A stretch of 48,946 bases of DNA from Propionicimonas sp. (GTDB lineage: Bacteria > Actinomycetota > Actinomycetes > Propionibacteriales > Propionibacteriaceae): NCBI GenBank assembly GCA_013791955.1, contig VMSW01000009.1, forward strand, positions 1-48,946. The letters run 5' to 3'. Position 1 is the first letter of the stretch. Every line of letters begins with the position of its first letter. A program made the position numbers and the translations under genes. The notes beneath the pieces were generated by a model that was given only the letters and a program-made list of their open reading frames with translations, was not told where the DNA came from and did no database searches. Positions 42,584 to 48,946 of the stretch are shown in pieces.

Positions 42584-45500
42584 TCACTGCTCCAAAGGCA
42601 GCAGTAGCGCACCAGCGTGCGGCGGCAACACCACCACGCTGCCTTCGGCTTGCGCGCCAGCCGGGCTGGCCCAGCGCAGCAGGTGCGGTCCGCCCAACTC
42701 CACGGTGACCTCTCGATCGGAGAAGTTCACCACCACGGCCAGGCCACCACGCCGCATCAGGAACCAACCGGCGTCATCGTCGTACTCGCACCTGGTCCGG
42801 GCCATCACCGGGTTGGTCAGTTCGGAGTACTGCCGCCGCAATGCGATGAGGTGGCGGTGGACGTTCAACATCACCGCATGCTCGCCGTCGGTCACTTCGG
42901 ACCAGCGCAGCTTGGCCGACTCGAAAGTGGCCACCGCTTGCGGATCTGGGATGTCGGTCGGGTCCCAGCCGAGCGCGGCGAACTCCGCCAACCGCCCCTG
43001 CGTCACGGCCGCCCCCACCTGCGGATCGGCGTAGTCACAGAAGTAGGGGAAGGGCGTACTGGCTCCCCACTCTTGCCCCATGAACAGCATCGGGGTGTAG
43101 CCGCTGGTCAAAGTGAGCAGCGCAGCACAGGCCAACTGGTCAACGTCCAATACTTCTTCGGGACGATCTCCGCGAGCCCGGTTGCCGATCTGGTCGTGGT
43201 TGGCCGAGCACACCACCAACCGCCAGGACGGCACCCTGGCGGTGTCCAACGGGTGGCCGTGCCGCCGCCCGCGGAAGCTCGACCAGGCGCCGTCGAGGAC
43301 GAACCCGTGCTCGCAGGTTTTGGCCAACGCAGCCAAGCCGACGAAGTCGGCATAGTAGCCGCCGGTTTCGCCGGTGAGCGCGGCGTGTAGGGCGTGGTGG
43401 AAGTCGTCACTCCACATGGCGTCCACCCCCTCGCCGCCAGCCTGGCGGGAGGTGATGATCTGCGGATCGTTGGCGTCGGTTTCGGCAATCACGGTCAGCG
43501 GCCGGTGCAGATGGGCGGCCAGATCACCAGTCACCATCGCCAACTCTTCCAGCAGATGGGTGGGTGAGTTGTCGCTTAGGGTGTGCACCGCGTCCAGCCG
43601 CAATGCGTCCACCCGCGCGTCGTCGAACCAGTAGCGCAGATTGTCGGCGATCATTCGGCGCACCTCGGTGCTGCCGGGACCATCCAGGTTCACCTGGGCG
43701 CCCCAGGTGCCGTCGGCGGTGGCCAGATACGGCCCGAACTTGGTCAGATAGTTCCCCACCGATCCAAAGTGGTTGTAGACCACGTCCTGAATCACGCCTA
43801 AGCCCGCCGCGTGGGCGGCGTCAACGAAACGCCGGTAGGCGTCGGGGCCGCCGTAAGGCTCATGGACGGCGAACCAGCCCACGCCGTCGTAGCCCCAGCC
43901 GTGGGCGCCTTCAAAGCTGTTGACCGGCATCAACTCGACGAAATCCACGCCTAGCTCGGCCAGATGCCCCAGCTTGCTGATGGCAGCGTCCAAAGTGCCC
44001 TCAGCGGTGAATGTGCCTAGATGCAGCTCGTAGATCACCCCGCCGGCCAAGGAGCGACCCGTCCAGCCGGTCGTCCGCCAGCCGAAAGCCTCCGGGTCAT
44101 AGCTGCGCGAGAGCCCGTGGACGCCGTAGGGCTGCCAGCGGCTGCGCGGATCCGGCCAGGGGCGCGGATCGTCATCAAGCAAATAGCCATAGTCGACCCG
44201 GCCCAGCGGTTCCGGCTCGGACGGCGTCCACCAAGCGTCGATGCCCCGGGTCATCGGCACCACCCGGTCACCGACTTGGAGCCGAACCTGCTGCGGTATT
44301 GGCGCCCACACATCGAAGCGGCCACGTTCGCCGGCTCGGCGTTGCTCGCGAACCAGCAGCGCCACCGGGTAGCGGTCCAGCAGGAGGGCCAAGGAGACAT
44401 TGCGCTGATCATCGGCGACCACTACTCGCCCCGATATCAGGTCGCGCCAGCGTCCCTCCGGCAGGCCGAGAGCCGTGTCGCCCCAACCGCCGCGCTCGGC
44501 CAGGCCGACTGGCAGCCGAGTGACCACGGTGATCGCTCCCCCACGCGAAAACGCCAACACATGCTCCGCGGCTGGCCCCGAAGCAGGCAGCGGCCGGTAG
44601 CGGGTGAACCAGTCCGGGTGATCGCGGCGCAGGGTGAGCGCCTGGTGGGTGACCAGCAGCTTCACTTCACCAGGATCATCCAAGGCTGTGGATGGCTCCG
44701 GACGGGCCCCCAAGCGCACCCTGGAGAGCACCTGCCCTCTGGCTTCGAAATCGACCGGATGGCGGTTGTCAGGGTCGACCAACGTGTGATCCCACAACTC
44801 GGTGCCCTGGTAGAGGTCGGGCACCCCGGGAATGGTCATCGACAACAACTTGGCCGCCAACGAGTTACTGCGCCCGGGCACGACCACCTTCGCCAACACC
44901 CGCTCCAAGACCGCAGCCACCGCCGGATCATCGAAAGCGGCGTCAACACAGGCGGTGATCGCGGCTTCATAGGTCGCATCGGGGGCGGTCCACCAGGTGT
45001 GCTCCCCAGCTTCGCGCATCGCCTTGATCGCATAGGCGTGCAGCCGCTCCCGCTCGGCTGGCCAGACTCCGATGACCGCCTGCCAAAGCAGGTTTGCGAA
45101 ACCGGGGTCGGGCACTGGTACCAACCGCAGCAGCTCGCTCAGCGACTCGTCCCACAGTTGGGGCACCTCGGACAGCACGCTGATTCGGGCCCGGGTACCC
45201 TCGCCACGTTTGGTGTCATGGGTGGTGCCGGCCACCATCGCGTCCGCCCATTGCTGCTGGCGCAGTCCCATCAGTTCGTGGAATTGCTCTGGACTGATCG
45301 AGAACAGGGACGGGTTGCCACCGACCTCGTTCAGCGAGGTGAGCCTGGCGGTGCGATAGAAGGCGCCGTCCTCTACGCCTTTGGCCATCACCATGCCGGA
45401 GGTCTGCTGGAATCGCAGTGCGGCCGGGGAAGCCCCATCTGAGAGCACCGTGTAGACCTGATTCAGCACCGGGCCGAGATCGGGGCGATGTTCCCAGGCG

Positions 45501-46717
45501 AAGCCGAAGGCCTGCTCCAGGTATTCCCGCCCCTCAGGCAGGTAGGAGCGGTACACCTCGAAGTCGGCCAGCAGCTCGGCCACCGCATCAGCCACCTCGC
45601 CAAGATCCGGACGCTGGCTGGGTTCGATCGCCACCAGTACTTCGCGGGCGATTCGATTGACCTCCGAGGCCAAAATGCTGTGGGCGACAGCGAGTTTGCC
45701 GTCATGCACCAACCGGGCCCAGTCGAACTCACGCCCGCGCAGTCGCTCTTCCAGTTCGGTCAGCGGCTCCTGCCCGGCGGAATCGACTAACACCCGATCA
45801 ATCAGCGCCAACGCGTCGTAACCGGTGGTACCAGCGGTGATCCAGGACGACGGCAGTTCTTCCACCACAATGTGGCCGGTCGAGTCAGCGCGGGTGGCCA
45901 GGATCTTCTCCACCAGCACATAGGCGCCGCCGGTAAGGGCAGCCAGATCGGCCAGATACTTGCTCGGGTCGCGAAGTCCGTCGGGATGGTCGACCCGCAG
46001 CCCGTCGACCAGGCCTTCTTCGAACCAGCGCTGGATTTCGGCATGCGAGCGAGCGAACCAGATCGGTTCCTCTACCCGGATGGCCACCAGGGTGTTCACA
46101 GCAAAGAAGCGTCGGTAGTTGAGGGTGCGGTCGGCCTCGTGCCAATTCACCAGCTGGTAGTGCTGGCGGGAGTGCACCAAATCAGGGTCATCGTCGCTGC
46201 CATGGACAGTTTCCGGGGCCAGCGGGAATCGCTGCTCGCGGTAGTGCAGCTCGCCGCCGATCACCTGCAGGGCTTTGATGTGCCCGTCCGGGGTGATGTC
46301 GGCTTCATCGACTACCGGCAGTCGCAGCTTGCCCTCGCCGAAAGCCCAATCGATATCGAAGGCGTCAGCGTAGGCCGAGGACTGGCCGTGGGTAAGCACG
46401 TGCCACCACCAGTCGTTCTCCCAGGGCCTGGCCACTCCGACGTGGTTGGGGACGATGTCGACCAGCACGCCCATACCAAGGCGGCGGGCCTCGGTGACCA
46501 GCGTGGACAGCCCCGCCGCGCGACCTCTGGAAGCATCAATTGAACTGTGATCGGCCACGTCGTAGCCGTGCTCACTACCCGACTCTGAAGACAGCAATGG
46601 CGAGAGGTAGACCCAGTCGACGCCGAGTTCGTGCAAATAGGCCAGGGTTTTAGCCGCAGCAACCAGGTCAAAATCTTCGGTGATCTGGAGTCGGTAAGTG
46701 CTCTTGGGGGTGCGCAT
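42584..46717 (-). CDS. treYZ: Fused maltooligosyl trehalose synthase (TreY) and maltooligosyl trehalose trehalohydrolase (TreZ)
   Basis: 1377 aa, one uninterrupted frame. Residues 1-790 are TreY, a GH13 enzyme that turns the reducing end of maltodextrin into a trehalose unit: STYRLQI, VDIVPNHVGVA, nucleophile D243 (DGLRVDHPDGLRDP), E270 (YVLVEKIL), GTTHDTKRGEGTRAR and PGVPDLYQGTEL. Residues about 797-1377 are TreZ, which releases trehalose: FDVWAPIPQQVRLQV, GVIYELHLGTFTAEGT, DVVYNHFG, D1042 (ALRLDAVHTL), E1079 (VIAETDANDP), SANHDQIGNR and LFMGQEWG. The pair is normally two adjacent genes; here the junction is near 44330 with almost no linker. Start ATG 46717 behind GAGGA. No treX next to it. 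Confidence 0.95.
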   Translation of the reverse strand: MRTPKSTYRLQITEDFDLVAAAKTLAYLHELGVDWVYLSPLLSSESGSEHGYDVADHSSIDASRGRAAGLSTLVTEARRLGMGVLVDIVPNHVGVARPWENDWWWHVLTHGQSSAYADAFDIDWAFGEGKLRLPVVDEADITPDGHIKALQVIGGELHYREQRFPLAPETVHGSDDDPDLVHSRQHYQLVNWHEADRTLNYRRFFAVNTLVAIRVEEPIWFARSHAEIQRWFEEGLVDGLRVDHPDGLRDPSKYLADLAALTGGAYVLVEKILATRADSTGHIVVEELPSSWITAGTTGYDALALIDRVLVDSAGQEPLTELEERLRGREFDWARLVHDGKLAVAHSILASEVNRIAREVLVAIEPSQRPDLGEVADAVAELLADFEVYRSYLPEGREYLEQAFGFAWEHRPDLGPVLNQVYTVLSDGASPAALRFQQTSGMVMAKGVEDGAFYRTARLTSLNEVGGNPSLFSISPEQFHELMGLRQQQWADAMVAGTTHDTKRGEGTRARISVLSEVPQLWDESLSELLRLVPVPDPGFANLLWQAVIGVWPAERERLHAYAIKAMREAGEHTWWTAPDATYEAAITACVDAAFDDPAVAAVLERVLAKVVVPGRSNSLAAKLLSMTIPGVPDLYQGTELWDHTLVDPDNRHPVDFEARGQVLSRVRLGARPEPSTALDDPGEVKLLVTHQALTLRRDHPDWFTRYRPLPASGPAAEHVLAFSRGGAITVVTRLPVGLAERGGWGDTALGLPEGRWRDLISGRVVVADDQRNVSLALLLDRYPVALLVREQRRAGERGRFDVWAPIPQQVRLQVGDRVVPMTRGIDAWWTPSEPEPLGRVDYGYLLDDDPRPWPDPRSRWQPYGVHGLSRSYDPEAFGWRTTGWTGRSLAGGVIYELHLGTFTAEGTLDAAISKLGHLAELGVDFVELMPVNSFEGAHGWGYDGVGWFAVHEPYGGPDAYRRFVDAAHAAGLGVIQDVVYNHFGSVGNYLTKFGPYLATADGTWGAQVNLDGPGSTEVRRMIADNLRYWFDDARVDALRLDAVHTLSDNSPTHLLEELAMVTGDLAAHLHRPLTVIAETDANDPQIITSRQAGGEGVDAMWSDDFHHALHAALTGETGGYYADFVGLAALAKTCEHGFVLDGAWSSFRGRRHGHPLDTARVPSWRLVVCSANHDQIGNRARGDRPEEVLDVDQLACAALLTLTSGYTPMLFMGQEWGASTPFPYFCDYADPQVGAAVTQGRLAEFAALGWDPTDIPDPQAVATFESAKLRWSEVTDGEHAVMLNVHRHLIALRRQYSELTNPVMARTRCEYDDDAGWFLMRRGGLAVVVNFSDREVTVELGGPHLLRWASPAGAQAEGSVVVLPPHAGALLLPLEQ

Positions 46718-46897
46718 AAGCAGTCCTCAGCCGCCCGTGGGATCGACAGGCAACCGCAGCAGTGCTGGGCGCTGCGGCCGGGGCAAAGCGGTAGCGGGGA
46801 AGTTCGACGATGCGGGCTGGGACGGCACTGATCCTCCTCGTTGTCCGACCCCCAGAGTAGCGATCTCATCGAGGTGGATTTGCCGTGCTCCCCTGGC

Positions 46898-46903
46898 TAG
46901 CCT
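46898..46903 (+). promoter_or_regulatory. -10 box TAGCCT of a leaderless promoter
   Basis: TAGCCT, 6 nt, then the GTG at 46910. There is no ribosome site. Confidence 0.6.
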
Positions 46904-46909
46904 TGCCCA

Positions 46910-48187
46910 GTGACTCCAACCAGCAGCGAACCCAGCGTGGCGCTGCCCCGACTGGGGGTCCTTTATAACCCCCGGACGGTCGAGATCCTCTCGTTGGCCC
47001 GGGTCTCCCCCGGCCGCTGGCGCACGGTCTGGTTGGTGGACCGCGAGCTCAACGCTCAGGTCGGGGCGCGTCGCCTGCTGCGCCGCTTCGGCGAAGTGAT
47101 CGACATCACTGGGTTGAGCATGGCCGAAGCGGCGACCTGCATCACTGAGCCGCTGGACGGGATTCTGGCCACCAACGATCCCGATTTGGTGCGGGCCGCC
47201 GAACTCGCCGAGCAGCTGGGCCTGCCGCATTTCTGTCCTGCGCAGGTGGCCCGGCTCAACGACAAGTTCCTCCAACGCCAGGCATTGCAGGCCGCCGGGC
47301 TACCTACCCCCGGCTGCGTCCGGATTCCCGCCGGAATGAGCCTCGATGCTGCCGTGGCTGCGGTTGCGGGCCTGAGCTACCCGGCGATTCTGAAACCAGC
47401 CCACGGCGCCAGTAGCCGGGCCACCTACGCGGTCAGCAACGCCGACGAGGTGGGTCAGCGCTTCGCTGAGCGGCTTGACTACCCAAGCGAAGACTTTGTG
47501 GTCGAGGAGCGAATCCCCGATGGCTGGGCTCCGGCGGACTCGCCCTGGGCCGACTACCTATCGGTGGAATCGCTGGCGGTTGACGGTGAGATCACCCACT
47601 TCGGCATCACCGGGCGCGGCCAGTTGGCGGAGGGTTTCCGCGAGACCGCGTCAATCATGCCGCCCGCGTTGGCGCCGGCTGAGTGGCCGGCGTTGTACGG
47701 GCTGGCCGCGGCCGCGATCCGTGGCTTGGAGCTGAGTTCTGGGGTGTTCCACACCGAAATCAAGCTTTCGGCCGATGGTCCTCGCGTGCTGGAGGTGAAT
47801 GGTCGCCTCGGTGGTGGCAGTATCTCTTGGCTGGCTGAACGCGTCAGCGGTTATTCGCTGCTCGCTGCGGCTGGCCTGGTCAACCTCGGCCGACCACCAG
47901 CGCCAGTGCCAGTGCCAGCAAACACCAATGGGGTCGGCTTCGCCGTTTACGTCCAGCCCCCTTATGAGGCTCGCGAGGTGGTCGACATCACCGGTGCGGA
48001 CGAGGTTCGCGCGATCCCCGAGGTCGACGAGCTGGTCTTGACCCGCCGCCCGGGCGATCAGGTGAATCCGCCCGAGGAGGGCTCCCAGAGTGTGGTGGCA
48101 ATCATCCGGGGCCTGGCCGCAGACCACGTCCGGGTGGCCGAGCTGTTGGCGCAGATCGAGAAGAGCTTGCAGTTCAGCTATCGCTAG
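46910..48187 (+). CDS. ATP-grasp domain protein
   Basis: 425 aa from the GTG at 46910. An N-terminal domain (about 1-115, with DGILATNDPDLVRAAELAEQ) precedes an ATP-grasp fold. In it are LNDKFLQRQALQAAGLPTP, the nucleotide-binding lysine in YPAILKPAHGASSRATY, FVVEERIPDGW, FHTEIKLSADGPRVLEVNGRLGGG (the metal-binding E and N), and a C-terminal domain. The layout resembles carboxylate-amine ligases of the biotin-carboxylase-like/BacD group that join amino acids or small acids. The substrate is unknown and no biosynthetic partner lies next to it. It converges on the GNAT gene with a 14-nt overlap. Confidence 0.88.
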   Translation: MTPTSSEPSVALPRLGVLYNPRTVEILSLARVSPGRWRTVWLVDRELNAQVGARRLLRRFGEVIDITGLSMAEAATCITEPLDGILATNDPDLVRAAELAEQLGLPHFCPAQVARLNDKFLQRQALQAAGLPTPGCVRIPAGMSLDAAVAAVAGLSYPAILKPAHGASSRATYAVSNADEVGQRFAERLDYPSEDFVVEERIPDGWAPADSPWADYLSVESLAVDGEITHFGITGRGQLAEGFRETASIMPPALAPAEWPALYGLAAAAIRGLELSSGVFHTEIKLSADGPRVLEVNGRLGGGSISWLAERVSGYSLLAAAGLVNLGRPPAPVPVPANTNGVGFAVYVQPPYEAREVVDITGADEVRAIPEVDELVLTRRPGDQVNPPEEGSQSVVAIIRGLAADHVRVAELLAQIEKSLQFSYR

Positions 48188-48749
48188 CTCGCTGCTGTGC
48201 CCATTCCGAGGCCAGCATCGCGTAGCAGTAGGTGTCGTACCAGCGGCCATCCCGGTGCAGGGAGTCGGCGCGGAAGTGCGCTTCGCGACGCATCCCGGCC
48301 TTCTCCATCACCCGCGCCGAGGCAGCGTTGTCGGCAAAGCAGATGCCCACCACACGGTGCAGCCCCAGGCCGTCGAAGCAGATGGCCAGCAGGCTGACGG
48401 CGAGCTCAGTGCCGTACCCCTGCCCGTGGATGGACGGATCCAGCGCCCAGCCGATTTCGGCTTCGGCGCCAGCCGCCTGGGTGACCACTTCCTCCTGGGA
48501 CCAAGCGTTCTGCACCGATACCTTCGCCGATCCGATCAGCCGACCCCCTTGGGCGACTACCAGCGTTCGGTCGAGGTGTTTGACCCAGTGGTCGGTGAAG
48601 GCCTCCAGGCTTGCCAATTGGCGCGGCGTCCACTGGATCACTTCGGGGAGCTGCTGCCAGCCCCAGATTTCGGCTGCGTCGCTGGCCCGGGCCGGACGTA
48701 GGGTCAGCCGAGCGGTCAGCAGCGGCCAGTCCAGGCGCTCAAATGACAT
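48174..48749 (-). CDS. GNAT-family N-acetyltransferase, RimJ/RimL-like
   Basis: 191 aa. Acetyl-CoA-dependent acetyltransferase with the order typical of RimJ/RimL-like proteins: LTARLTLRPARASDAAEIW at the start, EAEIGWALDPSIHGQGYGTELAV (the CoA pyrophosphate loop, QGYGTE), then HRVVGICFADNAASARVMEKAGMRREAHF near the end. It could acetylate a ribosomal protein N-terminus or a small amine. The upstream gap of about 160 bases leads to the next gene, transcribed the other way. Confidence 0.92.
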   Translation of the reverse strand: MSFERLDWPLLTARLTLRPARASDAAEIWGWQQLPEVIQWTPRQLASLEAFTDHWVKHLDRTLVVAQGGRLIGSAKVSVQNAWSQEEVVTQAAGAEAEIGWALDPSIHGQGYGTELAVSLLAICFDGLGLHRVVGICFADNAASARVMEKAGMRREAHFRADSLHRDGRWYDTYCYAMLASEWAQQRASDS

Positions 48750-48830
48750 GCCGCCATCCTTCCACTCTGACTCACGGGCTCAGCTGATCTTGGCTGTGGT
48801 CAGTTTGGGCTCTCGTCCGGGTTCTTCGGA

Positions 48831-48858
48831 ATTTGTGGATAACTGAAGTGTTGTCCAC
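48831..48858. repeat. Inverted repeat TGTGGATAAC/GTTGTCCACA
   Basis: Ten-base arms with one mismatch around a 6-nt spacer, about 50 nt upstream of the last reading frame. It resembles a DnaA-box-like palindrome, and similar GTGGATAAC elements are often seen next to DUF222/HNH endonuclease genes in actinobacteria. Function unknown. Confidence 0.6.
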
Positions 48859-48910
48859 AGATTCGTATTTGTGTTCGATTTAGGCTGGGTTTGTGCGGGA
48901 GAATGGGGGC

Positions 48911-48946
48911 ATGACTTCAAGTAGCGGGTTGGTCTCGGCCGGGGTA
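48911..48946 (+). CDS. Start of a further gene, cut by the window edge
   Basis: ATG at 48911 follows a G-rich ribosome-site-like stretch (GGGAGAATGGGGGC) and the TAGGCT -10-like box at 48881-48886. Only 12 codons are present (MTSSSGLVSAGV). The upstream GTGGATAAC palindrome hints at a DUF222/HNH-type gene, but the protein cannot be identified from so little. Confidence 0.4.
   Translation, partial: MTSSSGLVSAGV

Noticed and set aside
44021-45442. 473-codon plus-strand open frame opposite treYZ
   Set aside because: Shadow of treYZ; no motif, no ribosome site, and composition typical of antisense frames.

Overview
The window is GC-rich bacterial DNA with strongly GC-ending codons, Shine-Dalgarno sites of the AGGAGG type and many GTG or TTG starts. 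Several genes begin at or next to a TANNNT box with no leader. All this points to an actinobacterium. A propionate-type CoA transferase, pyruvate phosphate dikinase and a fused TreY-TreZ trehalose enzyme would suit a relative of the Propionibacteriaceae, but that placement is inference.

Layout. 1-4.1 kb is a loose, accessory-looking stretch. It holds a sigma factor fused to an anti-sigma-like zinc domain and a Pro/Ser repeat tail (minus strand, cut by the window edge), an unknown 206-residue protein, a frameshifted secreted protein, and scraps of coding-like sequence. 4.2-6.4 kb is an OmpR-type two-component pair. 6.5-10.1 kb is the riboflavin operon ribD-ribE-ribBA-ribH behind an FMN riboswitch. 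10.2-18.1 kb is mixed: a TPR protein, a GT-C glycosyltransferase followed by a GT2-GtrA protein, a GlxA-type regulator, deoC, an orphan substrate-binding lipoprotein and a secreted protein. 18.2-20.8 kb is ppdK. 21.3-23.3 kb is a secreted GH71-like glycanase.

23.3-37.1 kb is a cell-surface polysaccharide locus. It has a Wzx-like flippase, a WcaF-like acetyltransferase, two GT4 glycosyltransferases, a Wzy-like polymerase, a Wzz/BY-kinase, a low-molecular-weight tyrosine phosphatase, an initiating polyprenyl-phosphate sugar transferase, an unknown multi-pass membrane protein, and gmd-fcl for GDP-L-fucose. Together these can start, build, modify, export and polymerise a fucose-containing polymer, with a kinase/phosphatase pair to control it. 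The Wzz/BY-kinase carries an extra extracytoplasmic SGNH-hydrolase-like domain in which the expected catalytic His is Arg; this is the most unusual protein in the window.

37.1-48.9 kb holds a DUF1015 protein, the CoA transferase, a HAD phosphatase diverging from a TetR regulator, a small membrane protein, the 1377-residue TreY-TreZ fusion, an ATP-grasp protein, a GNAT acetyltransferase and the first codons of another gene.

Three repeat types stand out. A 36-bp tandem repeat lies inside the sigma-factor gene. A 26-bp element is repeated in tandem at two separate convergent gene junctions (6.4 kb and 40.5 kb). A 25-bp palindrome-forming array lies at 37.14-37.3 kb. At least five genes have a TANNNT -10 box exactly 6 nt before the start codon, indicating leaderless transcripts. 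I saw no tRNA, rRNA, CRISPR array or intact insertion sequence.
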